From assembly GCF_003610805.1 (NCBI RefSeq), contig NZ_RAPF01000001.1:372001-436000 (forward strand): a DNA stretch of 64,000 nucleotides, in the 5' to 3' direction. This document shows positions 1 through 8,492 of this stretch, in pieces. Within the stretch, counting starts at the first letter, position 1. Each line of letters starts with the position of its first letter. The notes beneath the pieces were generated by a model that was given only the letters and a program-made list of their open reading frames with translations, had not been told where the DNA came from and did not search any database. The position numbers and the translations under genes were made by a program. This DNA comes from Altericroceibacterium spongiae (GTDB lineage Bacteria > Pseudomonadota > Alphaproteobacteria > Sphingomonadales > Sphingomonadaceae).

Positions 1-329
1 GGGAAGCGCAGCGCGTCAAACTGGCCAAGGAACTGGCCCGCCGTTCCACAGGGCAGACGCTTTACATTCTGGACGAACCGACCACCGGTCTCCATTTCGA
101 AGATGTTCGCAAACTGCTCGAAGTGCTGCACCGCCTTGTCGAACAGGGCAATACAGTAGTGGTGATCGAGCATAATCTCGATGTTATCAAAACAGCGGAC
201 TGGATACTCGATATGGGGCCTGAAGGCGGTGTGCGGGGCGGGGAACTCGTCGCTTCCGGTACGCCCGAAGATGTCGCCAGAGAGCCGCGCAGTTTTACCG
301 GGCATTATCTCAAACCGATGCTGGGATGA
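1..329 (+). CDS. uvrA: Excinuclease ABC subunit A, C-terminal fragment (partial)
   Basis: This is the last ~108 codons of UvrA, the damage-recognition ATPase of nucleotide excision repair; the start lies left of the window. The reading frame is open from base 3. It shows the end of the second ABC ATPase: the tail of the signature region ([14 protein letters not shown]), a Walker B ([16 protein letters not shown]), and the switch histidine in [19 protein letters not shown]. The conserved UvrA tail with DMGPEGG and an SGTPEDVA-like motif follows, ending GHYLKPML. It converges on moaB across a ~43-base gap that contains a GC-rich hairpin. Identity is confident because this C-terminal signature is specific to UvrA among ABC proteins. 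It is a soluble cytoplasmic DNA-repair protein. Confidence 0.95.
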   Translation, partial: EAQRVKLAKELARRSTGQTLYILDEPTTGLHFEDVRKLLEVLHRLVEQGNTVVVIEHNLDVIKTADWILDMGPEGGVRGGELVASGTPEDVAREPRSFTGHYLKPMLG

Positions 330-338
330 GATGGCTGA

Positions 339-366
339 GGCGAACGCGCCTGCGTGGCGCTTCGCC
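339..366. terminator. GC-rich hairpin between convergent uvrA and moaB
   Basis: GGCGAA plus GCGCC pair with GGCGC plus TTCGCC around a 5-base loop, with one unpaired C. It lies between the uvrA and moaB stop codons. There is no clear T-tract on either side, so intrinsic termination is plausible but unproven. Confidence 0.4.
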
Positions 367-372
367 TTCCGG

Positions 373-900
373 TCAGACTTCCATGAGGCGCGGCATCAGT
401 TCCACGAAATTGCAAGGCCGGTTCCGGCTGTCGAGCTGCTCGGAAAGAATACCGTCCCAGCCATCTTTCACCGCGCCGTTGGAGCCGGGCAGGGCGAAAA
501 TATAGGTTCCCTGCGCGACCACGGCACAGGCGCGCGACTGGACCGTGCTGGTGCCAATCGTATTATAGCTGATCCAGCGGAACAATTCGCCGAAACCGGG
601 GATGTCCTTAGTCTTGACGCGTTCCAGCGCTTCGGGCGTTACATCGCGGCCGGTCAGGCCGGTTCCGCCGGTTGAAACGACCGCATCGATCATCGGATCG
701 TCAATCCAGCTCTGGAAACGTCTGGCGATGATGTCTGCATCGTCTTTTTCGATGACGCGCGCTGCGAGTGTGTGCCCGGCTTTTTCGATCCGCCTGGCCA
801 GAACATCGCCCGATGTATCCTCATCAGGGCCGCGAGTGTCGGAAACGGTAAGCAGAGCAATCCGGATAGGCTTGAAAATTCTGTCCTGATCGATTGCCAC
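373..900 (-). CDS. moaB: Molybdenum cofactor biosynthesis protein B
   Basis: A 175-residue MoaB/MogA-family protein that binds molybdopterin and, in this family, supports adenylylation or metal insertion during molybdenum cofactor assembly in the cytoplasm. It shows the MoCF-binding fold: IRIALLTVSDTR near residue 13, the substrate-loop motif VVSTGGTGLTGRDVTPEAL around residues 74-92, and FALPGSNGAVKDGWD near the C terminus. The length is normal for MoaB. The start is GTG at 900, directly abutting the TAA of the upstream lytic transglycosylase gene, so the two are probably co-transcribed. Other moa/moe genes are not in the window. MogA is the main alternative name; the sequence around the glycine motif fits MoaB better. 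Confidence 0.9.
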   Translation of the reverse strand: MAIDQDRIFKPIRIALLTVSDTRGPDEDTSGDVLARRIEKAGHTLAARVIEKDDADIIARRFQSWIDDPMIDAVVSTGGTGLTGRDVTPEALERVKTKDIPGFGELFRWISYNTIGTSTVQSRACAVVAQGTYIFALPGSNGAVKDGWDGILSEQLDSRNRPCNFVELMPRLMEV

Positions 901-2706
901 TTAGTTCAAGCTCCCATCCGTATCCTGCTCAGCCGAGGCTGAAAGATAGACCCGCCCATTATTGCTATCCGATGCAGTGCCGGTCGGGAAGAGCGGCCAG
1001 TCATTCTGGGCCAGCGCCACCCGGCTCGTCGAATCCGCCTGCGCCTGCCTCTCATACATCCAGTAATTGCGCATGACGATGGCCACATAGCCGCGCGTTT
1101 CCCAATAAGGGATCGATTCCATATAGAGCAGCGGATCGCCTTCGTCGTTAATTTCGGTATTCCACCGTGTGACGGGCGACAGGCCGGCATTATAGGCCGC
1201 CATAATCTTGGGCAACTGGCCATGGGTGGCCGGTGCATCGCGCAGCATTTCCAGATTTTGCTGACCGAAAGCCAGATTGACCTGCGGATCGCTCAGATCG
1301 ACATGGCTGGCATTCATTTTAAGCGCCGGTGCATGTTCGCGCACCGTGATCGGGGTAATCTGCATCAGCCCCTTGGCATCGGCCGGGCTGACGACATTGG
1401 GACGGAAGTTCGATTCCTGCAATGTATGCGCATAGGCAAGCGCCGGATCGACCTGCCATCCCGTGACTGGCTGCCATTTCGGAGTGGGATAACGCGAGGC
1501 CGGATCGGCCTGAGACCCCGGAGGGGCATTATAGGCCATGTAAAGCTGGGTCGAAGGCATGCCGAGATCGCGGGCGAGCCGCGACAGCGCGCCATAATCC
1601 TGCGGATTGCCGATCTTGGCCTGATGTATCAGGACCTGACTGGCCAGATTGTCCCGCCCGATTTCCATAAGGGCCACAGCAACGCGGACATTGTTGATAT
1701 TTTCCAGCTCACGCCAGTCATCGCGGCTGAAATCGGAATGATCCACACGTCGGGGCAAGGCTTTGCCCAGTTGCTCGCTGGCCAGCATGCCATAAAGTGT
1801 TTCGTCTTCCCGCGCGGCGCCGCGGAGCAATTCCGCAGTGCGTTCGGGCTGGCGACAGCGCAGGGCTGAACGGCTGGCCCAGTAGAAAGCGGCAGAGCGC
1901 AATTCGGGATTGGTCGCTTTATAAGCCGCGCGGTCGAAAGATGCGAGGGCGGTATCGCAGTCCTGAAGCCGCCATGCGGCAAGCCCGGCGACCCATTCGC
2001 CTTCTGCCACCCACGGGCCGCTTCCCGCGCTGACGGTCTGCGCCATCGCAAGCGCCTGTGGGTCCATATTTTCGATATAATAGCTCCAGGCCACGCGCTG
2101 GCGCCATTCGGCGCGAGCGTCGGAACTGAGCGAAGCATCGATACCATCGAGCAACTGACGAGCTCCGTCGGGATCGTCGTTCACAATCCGGTCGAGGATC
2201 CGGGAGCGGATCGAATCCGGCATGGTGCCGTCACTGATCGTGCGCGGGCGGGTGCGCTTGGGGATCGTATGCTGCGATACGAAACGTTGTTCTTGCGGCA
2301 GATCGGGCATCGTACCGAGACCGCGCGTCAGGCCCAGCCGGGCCATCTGCGCGGCTTCGGGAAGGTCGCGCCCGGTGCGCAGCCAGTCTTCGATCTTGTC
2401 GAGCTCTACCCGCGGAGAATTGGCCGCCAGATAATATTCGGCTCGGGCGATAGGATGAAGCAGCCCGTCCTGCTTTTGCGCAAAGAGACTCTCGACTGTG
2501 CTCCAATCTTGCCGGTCTATCGCGTTGAAAAGATCGGTGTAATAGGCTGTATCTTCGCGGTCGAGCTGTGTAGGCGCGCCGTTCTGCGTCGCATGCGCAA
2601 CGAAATATTCCCTTGCGGACCTTGCCTGAGCGGGCTGCGCACAGAGCGCAGTCGCGGATATCGCCAGAACGCCAAGCCCCAGAAAACCACGTGTCTGTCT
2701 GGTCAC
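901..2706 (-). CDS. Soluble lytic murein transglycosylase (SLT family)
   Basis: A secreted muramidase that cleaves peptidoglycan between MurNAc and GlcNAc, forming 1,6-anhydro ends. With the chosen GTG start at 2706 it has 601 residues and a clear signal peptide (basic MTRQTRGF, then a hydrophobic stretch, then AQPAQA before the cut). A long alpha-helical superhelix region follows. The C-terminal SLT domain carries the catalytic Glu in HTLQESNFRPN, then SPADAKGLMQITP and the AYNAG motif. The GTG overlaps the TGA of the upstream glycosylase-like gene (GTGA), which favours it over an in-frame start at 2736 that would add ten residues ahead of the signal peptide. Likely in one transcript with the upstream gene and moaB. 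Confidence 0.9.
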   Translation of the reverse strand: MTRQTRGFLGLGVLAISATALCAQPAQARSAREYFVAHATQNGAPTQLDREDTAYYTDLFNAIDRQDWSTVESLFAQKQDGLLHPIARAEYYLAANSPRVELDKIEDWLRTGRDLPEAAQMARLGLTRGLGTMPDLPQEQRFVSQHTIPKRTRPRTISDGTMPDSIRSRILDRIVNDDPDGARQLLDGIDASLSSDARAEWRQRVAWSYYIENMDPQALAMAQTVSAGSGPWVAEGEWVAGLAAWRLQDCDTALASFDRAAYKATNPELRSAAFYWASRSALRCRQPERTAELLRGAAREDETLYGMLASEQLGKALPRRVDHSDFSRDDWRELENINNVRVAVALMEIGRDNLASQVLIHQAKIGNPQDYGALSRLARDLGMPSTQLYMAYNAPPGSQADPASRYPTPKWQPVTGWQVDPALAYAHTLQESNFRPNVVSPADAKGLMQITPITVREHAPALKMNASHVDLSDPQVNLAFGQQNLEMLRDAPATHGQLPKIMAAYNAGLSPVTRWNTEINDEGDPLLYMESIPYWETRGYVAIVMRNYWMYERQAQADSTSRVALAQNDWPLFPTGTASDSNNGRVYLSASAEQDTDGSLN

Positions 2707-3473
2707 GTTTTGCCCTCCGTCCAATCGAGCCAGCATTGCCAGAGATGGCCCTGTAACCGTGGGTGTCTCAGCAACATACCCGGGTCCATGCCTGCAAGTG
2801 TTGGCATTTCTACCCCTTGAAGGGTAATTTCTGCAAAACGTGCAGTGTGTTGCGTTGTGTCGTGTCCAAGTAGCGACAAAATGTTGCGACCGAGTAAAAG
2901 AACCCTTTCGGGAACTACCAGATTGATGTGATGGCGTAATATATCGCCCATGCCGGCTCGCCCCAGACCGCTCCAGTCCGCCAGCGGTGTATGCCGCGGA
3001 AGCGCCGTTGCAAAATAGGTCTCTTCCGGTGTCAGCCCTGCCACCAGAAGGAAGTTCTCGATCAGCCTGCCATGCGGGCCGCTGAGGAGCTTTTCTTTGT
3101 CGTCGATTTCGGGTTCGGGAACGACGATCATCAGACGCGCCCCGGTGCTGCCGCGTGGAGCTATGCGTGGATAGGCACCCCCTTCATCGAGAGTCGATTC
3201 GGTGAGCCACCAACTCTGGAAATCGGCCAGCTTTTCCGGCCATTTCTCCCGGTTTCCGCCAACAGAAGGCGTTTCGTTCCGGGTTTTTGCAGCTGCCAGC
3301 TTAGCTGCCTGAGCCTTCTTTGCCTGAGCCAGTGCAGCCTGCCTGTCCTCTGTCGTATCGGCGAGCCAGGAAGCGGGCTGTTCGCTAAAATCTTCCGAAA
3401 CACCGGCCAGCCGCCACCATTCTTCGAGAGCGGCGAACTGGTCGGACAGAGGGGGGGCTGGGTGATGATCCAT
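2703..3473 (-). CDS. Uracil-DNA-glycosylase-superfamily protein, degenerate
   Basis: A ~256-residue protein whose C-terminal half has the layout of a family 4/5 uracil-DNA glycosylase: a strand (ARLMIVVPEPE), the GPHGRLIENFLLVAGL helix, ETYFATALPRHTP, a strand in a segment reading PERVLLLGRNILSLLG, and a late His-Pro (LLRHPRLQ). The usual GExPG active-site motif is replaced by VPEPEIDD. The four cysteines that bind 4Fe-4S in family 4 are absent; only one Cys is visible. It may therefore not be an active uracil glycosylase. The N-terminal ~90 residues are Ala/Lys/Gln-rich and probably flexible. The start at 3473 (MDHHPAPP) is preferred; an upstream in-frame start at 3506 adds 11 residues. Its TGA overlaps the downstream transglycosylase start. 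Confidence 0.6.
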   Translation of the reverse strand: MDHHPAPPLSDQFAALEEWWRLAGVSEDFSEQPASWLADTTEDRQAALAQAKKAQAAKLAAAKTRNETPSVGGNREKWPEKLADFQSWWLTESTLDEGGAYPRIAPRGSTGARLMIVVPEPEIDDKEKLLSGPHGRLIENFLLVAGLTPEETYFATALPRHTPLADWSGLGRAGMGDILRHHINLVVPERVLLLGRNILSLLGHDTTQHTARFAEITLQGVEMPTLAGMDPGMLLRHPRLQGHLWQCWLDWTEGKT

Positions 3474-3551
3474 TGCTGCACTAAGCCTTGACCTGCCAGG
3501 GCTCAACGATCAAGGCCCAATAGCACAATATCGTTTCAACGGGGATCGAGT

Positions 3552-5198
3552 GTGAGCGAACGCGAATCTATGCCTTACGACGTGGTGATTGTCGGTGGCG
3601 GCCCGGCCGGGCTTGCCGCTGCCATCCGCCTCAAACAGGTGAATGACGAGCTGGAAGTCTGTGTCCTTGAAAAAGGGTCGGAAATCGGTGCGCATATTCT
3701 CTCCGGCGCCGTTGTCGATCCGCGCGCTCTGGATGAGTTGCTGCCCGAGTGGCGCGAGCAGGATTGCCCGCTGGCCGAAGTGCCGGTGACGGAAAACCAT
3801 CACTGGATGCTGTCGCGCTCGGGCAAGTTCGATATGCCGCATTTCGCTTTGCCGCCCTTCATGTCCAACGATGGCAATTACACCGGATCGCTTGGCAATC
3901 TGTGCCGCTGGCTCGGCGAAAAGGCCGAGGAAATGGGCGTCGAAATCTTCCCCGGTTTTCCGGCATCGGAAGTCCTGTTCGATGAAAACGGCGCGGTGAT
4001 GGGCGTGGCGACGCAGGATATGGGTGTGGCGGCCGATGGTTCGCAGAAGGCCGATTATCAGCCCGGTATGGAACTGCATGCCAAATATACGCTCTTTGCC
4101 GAGGGCGCACGGGGGCATCTCACCAAGCGGATGAAGGCGCATTTCGATCTCGAAGCCGAATGCCAGCCGCAGGTCTATGGCCTCGGCATCAAGGAATTAT
4201 GGGATATCGACCCCGCCAAACACGTGCCGGGGCGCGTGATTCATACACAGGGCTGGCCGCTGTCGGAAAGCGATAGCTGGGGCGGCGGTTTTCTCTATCA
4301 TCAGGCTGGCGGGCAGGTTGCGCTCGGTTTCGTGACCGCCCTCGATTACGCCAATCCCTATGTTTTCCCTTTCGAGGAATTTCAGCGCTGGAAGCATCAT
4401 CCGGCGATCAGAGAAGTGCTCGAGGGCGGTAAGCGCGTGTCTTACGGCGCGAGGGCGATCAATGAAGGCGGCTGGCAGTCCGTCCCGCAACTCGCCTTCC
4501 CCGGTGGTGCGCTGATCGGCTGTTCCGCAGGCTTCGTGAATGTTCCGCGGATCAAGGGCACGCATACGGCAATGAAAAGCGGTATGCTGGCGGCGGATGC
4601 CGCGGCGGCGGCTATCGTCGGTGAACGGGAAAAGGATGCGCTGGACGAATACGATACGGCTGTGCGCTCGAGCTGGATTGCCGATGAATTGTCGAGAGTT
4701 CGCAATGCGCAACCGCTGGTGTCGAAATTCGGCGGCGCGCTGGGTACGGTTCTGGCAGGTGCCGATATGTGGATGCGTACGCTGAAGATCGGCCTGCCTT
4801 ACACGATGAAGCATGAGACCGACGCTGCGAAAACGGGCCGTGCCGATCTTTACAAGAAGATCGAATACCCCAAGCCCGACGGTGTTATCAGCTTCGATCG
4901 CCTGTCTTCGGTGTTCCTCTCCGGCACCAATCATGAAGAAGACCAGCCCTGCCATCTGGTGCTGAAAGATCCGACAATACCCGAAAAGGTCAATCTGCCG
5001 GTCTATGCCGGGCCGGAAGCGCGCTATTGCCCCGCCGGGGTCTATGAATTCGTCGAAGACGATAACGGGATAGAGCAGCTGGTTATCAATGCGCAAAACT
5101 GCGTTCATTGCAAAACCTGCGACATTAAGGACCCGACGCAGAATATCGAATGGGTGACGCCGGAAGGCGGGGGCGGGCCGAACTATCCCAATATGTGA
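3552..5198 (+). CDS. Electron transfer flavoprotein-ubiquinone oxidoreductase
   Basis: ETF-QO passes electrons from reduced electron transfer flavoprotein (from acyl-CoA and amino-acid dehydrogenases) to ubiquinone at the inner membrane. The 548-residue protein has an N-terminal FAD-binding Rossmann motif (YDVVIVGGGPAGLAAAIRL) and the ETF-QO motif EKGSEIGAHILSGAVVDPRAL. A second FAD motif is seen in LIGCSAGFVNVPRIKGTHTAMKSG. At the C terminus, four cysteines (Cys493, Cys517, Cys520, Cys523) ligate the 4Fe-4S cluster, in ARYCPAGVYEF and CVHCKTCDIKDP. Length matches the family. The start is GTG at 3552; ATG at 3570 (MPYDVV) is an alternative. The etfA/etfB genes are not in the window. Co-directional with ispE, 14 bases downstream. 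Confidence 0.95.
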   Translation: MSERESMPYDVVIVGGGPAGLAAAIRLKQVNDELEVCVLEKGSEIGAHILSGAVVDPRALDELLPEWREQDCPLAEVPVTENHHWMLSRSGKFDMPHFALPPFMSNDGNYTGSLGNLCRWLGEKAEEMGVEIFPGFPASEVLFDENGAVMGVATQDMGVAADGSQKADYQPGMELHAKYTLFAEGARGHLTKRMKAHFDLEAECQPQVYGLGIKELWDIDPAKHVPGRVIHTQGWPLSESDSWGGGFLYHQAGGQVALGFVTALDYANPYVFPFEEFQRWKHHPAIREVLEGGKRVSYGARAINEGGWQSVPQLAFPGGALIGCSAGFVNVPRIKGTHTAMKSGMLAADAAAAAIVGEREKDALDEYDTAVRSSWIADELSRVRNAQPLVSKFGGALGTVLAGADMWMRTLKIGLPYTMKHETDAAKTGRADLYKKIEYPKPDGVISFDRLSSVFLSGTNHEEDQPCHLVLKDPTIPEKVNLPVYAGPEARYCPAGVYEFVEDDNGIEQLVINAQNCVHCKTCDIKDPTQNIEWVTPEGGGGPNYPNM

Positions 5199-5212
5199 GT
5201 CCGGCCGCGCTC

Positions 5213-6025
5213 ATGGCTCTTACCGAAATCGCTTATGCCAAGATCAATCTCGCGCTGCATGTTCGCAGGCGGCGCGAGGATGGCTATCACGAACTGGAAA
5301 CGCTGTTCGCCTTTGTCGATGACGGAGACCGGCTTTCGGCCCGCCCGGCAGATCGGGACGAATTGCGTATTCAGGGCGAATTTGCCGCAACGCTGAGCGA
5401 TCCTTTCGATAATATCGTGGCCAAAGCGCTTGGCCATTTGCCGCATCGGCAAGGGCTGGCCATCGCGCTGGAAAAGCGCCTTCCTGTGGCCGCGGGGCTG
5501 GGCGGCGGTTCTGCCGATGCCGGAGCCGTGTTTCGCCTTATCCGGGAAACGGAAGGCCTTCCCGATGACTGGGCGGAGCGCGCCGCGCAGCTCGGCGCGG
5601 ATGTTCCCGCCTGTGTCGGGAGCCGCGCCTGTATCGGGCGGGGGACAGGAACCGAACTGGTCGCGGTCGAAAACGATCTCGCGGGTAAGGCCGTTCTGCT
5701 GGTCAATCCGCGCGTGCCGCTGGCGACCGGGCCGGTTTTTAAGGCGTGGGACGGTTTGGACCGGGGGGCGATGCCCGATGGCCCGCCTTCGGCCATTGCA
5801 CGAACAGGGCGTAACGATCTCGAAGCGCCGGCAATTGAAATCTGCCCGGTTATTGCCGAAATATTGTCTGTGTTGCGTGAAACGCAAGCGGATATCGTTC
5901 GCATGAGCGGCTCGGGAGCGACCTGCTTTGCGCTCTATCGTGACGATGAGGCGTTGCGCGACGCAGCCGCACAATGTGCCGCCAGCCATCCCGACTGGTG
6001 GCAGATGACAGGACATTTGAGATGA
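5213..6025 (+). CDS. ispE: 4-diphosphocytidyl-2-C-methyl-D-erythritol kinase
   Basis: IspE phosphorylates the 2-hydroxyl of CDP-methylerythritol with ATP in the MEP pathway to isoprenoid precursors. The 270-residue protein begins ALTEIAYAKINLALHV, typical of IspE, and carries the GHMP-kinase phosphate-binding loop PVAAGLGGGSADAGAVFR. A late MSGSGATCFALY motif forms the second glycine-rich loop. ATG 5213 fits the family N terminus and lies just after the ETF-QO stop; an upstream in-frame start at 5150 would overlap that gene and add residues unlike IspE. Its TGA overlaps the next gene's ATG, so translation is probably coupled. Confidence 0.95.
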   Translation: MALTEIAYAKINLALHVRRRREDGYHELETLFAFVDDGDRLSARPADRDELRIQGEFAATLSDPFDNIVAKALGHLPHRQGLAIALEKRLPVAAGLGGGSADAGAVFRLIRETEGLPDDWAERAAQLGADVPACVGSRACIGRGTGTELVAVENDLAGKAVLLVNPRVPLATGPVFKAWDGLDRGAMPDGPPSAIARTGRNDLEAPAIEICPVIAEILSVLRETQADIVRMSGSGATCFALYRDDEALRDAAAQCAASHPDWWQMTGHLR

Positions 6026-6741
6026 GTGAAAGCCCCTTCAAACAAATCGGAACACCGCAGAAGGGCGATATTGTGGCGATTTGCGATCATGCTTCGAACC
6101 ATGTGCCCGCCGATATCGATCTCGGGATCGGGCCGGAGCTTCTGGAAAAACATATCGCCTATGACATCGGCACCGAAGGTGTGGTGGATCGCCTTGCCGT
6201 GCGTCATCACGTTCCGGTGCATCACGCGCTGGTCAGCAGGCTTGTTATCGATCTTCATCGTGAAGAAGATTCGCCCGGCCTCATTCCGGAAACCAGCGAT
6301 GGTCATCTCATCCCCGGCAATCTGGGGGCGGACCGGGAAGGGCGCATTGCCCGTTTCTACAAGCCCTATCATGAGGCTTTTGCCCGCTGGATTGCACCGG
6401 CGGAGCCGCGCCTGCTGCTCTCCATCCACAGTTTCACGCCCGATCTCGAAAGCAAGGCGGAAGACAGGCCGTGGGAAGTTGGGCTCCTCTACAATGAGGA
6501 TGATCGTGCCGCTCGTCATGCCATTCGTATGTTTGCGCAGCAGGGCTGTGTGGTGGGCGACAATGAACCCTATTCGGGCAAATTGCTCAATGCGACGATG
6601 AACCGCCACGCCGAGGCGCATGGCATTCCCTATCTCGCCATAGAGATACGCAACGATCTGATCGCCCATGAAACGGGCCAGTCCCGCTGGGCCGCGATGA
6701 TACACGATATTGCTGGCAGGGTTGCGCTGGCGCTGGACTAG
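6022..6741 (+). CDS. N-formylglutamate amidohydrolase
   Basis: A 239-residue cytoplasmic hydrolase of the N-formylglutamate amidohydrolase (HutG/FGase-like) family, which removes the formyl group from N-formylglutamate at the end of one histidine-degradation route. Recognisable family features are ICDHASNHVP near the N terminus, YDIGTEGVVDRLA, LVIDLHREED, LLSIHSFTP, and the late AIEIRNDLI motif, with His/Asp/Glu side chains suited to metal binding. No other hut genes lie nearby, so the physiological substrate could be another N-acylated amino acid. ATG 6022 overlaps the ispE stop as ATGA. The next gene starts 16 bases after its stop. Confidence 0.85.
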   Translation: MSESPFKQIGTPQKGDIVAICDHASNHVPADIDLGIGPELLEKHIAYDIGTEGVVDRLAVRHHVPVHHALVSRLVIDLHREEDSPGLIPETSDGHLIPGNLGADREGRIARFYKPYHEAFARWIAPAEPRLLLSIHSFTPDLESKAEDRPWEVGLLYNEDDRAARHAIRMFAQQGCVVGDNEPYSGKLLNATMNRHAEAHGIPYLAIEIRNDLIAHETGQSRWAAMIHDIAGRVALALD

Positions 6742-6757
6742 GTGCAGGGCTCTGGAA

Positions 6758-7117
6758 ATGTATCAACGGTTAGTGCCCTGCTTCTTCGTCCTGATGCTGA
6801 CGGCGTGTTCCGGCGGCGATGGGCAAGCCGATCCGGTCGGCGAGCCGATTGCCTGTGCTCTGAATGGCGCCGATGATTTCACGAGCGATTGTTTTGTCGA
6901 ACGCAAGCAGGTCGATGGCGTTCTGACACTGATCGTTCATCATCCCGATGGCGGTTTCCGGCGGTTCGATGTGCAGGCAAATGGTTCCGGCCTTGCCGCG
7001 TCGGACGGTGCGGATATGGCCGTTACGAAAATGGCGGATAACGGTATCGAAGTGACGCTCGATGGCGACCGCTATCAATTTCCAGCCAGGATTGAAGGCG
7101 ATGCACCGTCCAGTTGA
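6758..7117 (+). CDS. Small putative lipoprotein of unknown function
   Basis: A 119-residue protein with a lipoprotein signal peptide: MYQRLVPCFFVLMLTACSGG, with lipobox LTAC at the end of the hydrophobic stretch, so the mature protein would be lipidated at that Cys. The mature part (~100 residues) is acidic and Gly-rich. A two-Cys segment (IACALNGADDFTSDCFVER) could form a disulfide, and the protein ends in short strand-like segments. No known domain is recognised. It sits between the formylglutamate hydrolase and nnr, and its 3' end overlaps the nnr start by 17 bases, pointing to one transcript. ATG 6758 gives the best signal peptide; a start at 6710 would bury it. Confidence 0.7.
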   Translation: MYQRLVPCFFVLMLTACSGGDGQADPVGEPIACALNGADDFTSDCFVERKQVDGVLTLIVHHPDGGFRRFDVQANGSGLAASDGADMAVTKMADNGIEVTLDGDRYQFPARIEGDAPSS

Positions 7118-8492
7118 TCCCATTCTTACGGTTGCGCAGATGCGTGCAGCTGAGCAAACCCTTATCGACAGCGGCGAAACGGTCTGGACCCTGATGCAGC
7201 GTGCCGGGCATGGCGCGGCCGATATTATATGGCGAATTTGTGCCGGTCGTTCGGTGACCGTGCTGACCGGCCCCGGCAATAATGGCGGTGACGGTTATGT
7301 GATAGCCGAAAGTCTGCGCCGTCGGGGTGCCCCGGTAAAAGTGATCGCAGCTTTCGATCCGAAGACCGAAGCCGCACAGCAGGCGCGGGCCGAATATCAG
7401 GGTGAATTTGCCGAGGGTGCCGAGGGTGAAGTCTTTGTGGATAGCCTGTTCGGCAGCGGTTTGACTCGCGGTCTGGGGACGGAACTGGCGGATCGTGTGC
7501 GGCATCTGGCCGCCCGCCACCGCCTTTGCGTGGCGATCGATCTGCCCAGCGGTGTGGAAAGCGATCATGCCGCACCGCTCGATCCCGACCTTCCGCATTA
7601 TGATTGCACCATATCCCTGGGGGCATGGAAATGTGCCCATTGGATGATGCCCGCGATGGAAATGATGGGGCGCCGCGAACTGGTTCCCATTGGTATCGGT
7701 GAGACCGAGCATGTGGCACGGCTGTTCCCGAAGCCGGAGCTCACCGTCCCTTCGCGTAATGCGCATAAATATAGCCGCGGACTGCTCGCTCTGGTGGGCG
7801 GCGAAATGCCCGGGGCCGGTGTGCTGGCTGCGCAGGCTGCCATGCGTAGCGGTGCGGGTTATGTTAAATTGTTCAGCGACACCCCGCCGTCTTCGCTTCC
7901 GGCGGAGCTGGTGATCGACCGAAGCGATCTCGATGAGGCGCTGGACGATCATCGTCTTTCCGCCCTGGCCATCGGACCGGGGCTTGGCAGAAGCGGACGG
8001 AGCCGCAATCGTCTGGCTGCAACGCTTGGCCGCGATGTGCCGACTTTGTGCGATGCCGACGCTCTGGTGCTGTTGCGCCCCGCCATGCTGGAAGGGCGCA
8101 AATCACCGGTCATTTTTACGCCGCATGCCGGGGAGCTGGACCGGTTGTTCACCAGTTTCGATACGCCTGAAGGGGGCCGACTGGAACGCCTGCTGTCTCT
8201 CGCGCGGGCAAGCGGGGCGGTTATTGTGGCCAAGGGGCCCGATACGATCGTCGCGGCGCCGGATGGCCGGGTAGCGATCTCTCCGCCTGCACCGAGCTGG
8301 CTGTCGGTGGCCGGAACGGGCGATGTGCTGGCCGGAATTATCGCCAGCCGTCTGGCGACGGGATGCAGCGCCATGGATGCCGCCTGTCAGGGCGTGTGGC
8401 TGCATGGCGAGGCGGCCTGTCAGGCCGGAGCGGTTTTCACGGCAGGGGAGCTTGTGTCTGCGATCCGCAGCGCCTACGCGGCCTGTTTGTGA
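7101..8492 (+). CDS. nnr: Bifunctional NAD(P)H-hydrate epimerase / ADP-dependent dehydratase
   Basis: A fused repair enzyme for hydrated NAD(P)H. The N-terminal YjeF_N domain epimerises R- and S-NAD(P)HX; the C-terminal ribokinase-like domain dehydrates S-NAD(P)HX. In 463 residues it shows the epimerase motif VLTGPGNNGGDGYVIAESL and DSLFGSGLTRGL. In the dehydratase half are LALVGGEMPGAGVLAAQAAM, AIGPGLGRS, FTPHAGELDRLF and the nucleotide-site GTGDVLAGIIASRLATG. Length fits the two-domain form. ATG 7101 has an AAGG-type ribosome-binding sequence nearby; a start at 7062 would overlap the lipoprotein gene further. The downstream methyltransferase start overlaps its TGA. Confidence 0.92.
   Translation: MHRPVDPILTVAQMRAAEQTLIDSGETVWTLMQRAGHGAADIIWRICAGRSVTVLTGPGNNGGDGYVIAESLRRRGAPVKVIAAFDPKTEAAQQARAEYQGEFAEGAEGEVFVDSLFGSGLTRGLGTELADRVRHLAARHRLCVAIDLPSGVESDHAAPLDPDLPHYDCTISLGAWKCAHWMMPAMEMMGRRELVPIGIGETEHVARLFPKPELTVPSRNAHKYSRGLLALVGGEMPGAGVLAAQAAMRSGAGYVKLFSDTPPSSLPAELVIDRSDLDEALDDHRLSALAIGPGLGRSGRSRNRLAATLGRDVPTLCDADALVLLRPAMLEGRKSPVIFTPHAGELDRLFTSFDTPEGGRLERLLSLARASGAVIVAKGPDTIVAAPDGRVAISPPAPSWLSVAGTGDVLAGIIASRLATGCSAMDAACQGVWLHGEAACQAGAVFTAGELVSAIRSAYAACL

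Noticed and set aside
4197-5108. Antisense open frame of ~300 codons opposite the ETF-QO gene
   Set aside because: Shadow of a confident gene; no ribosome-binding site or family resemblance.
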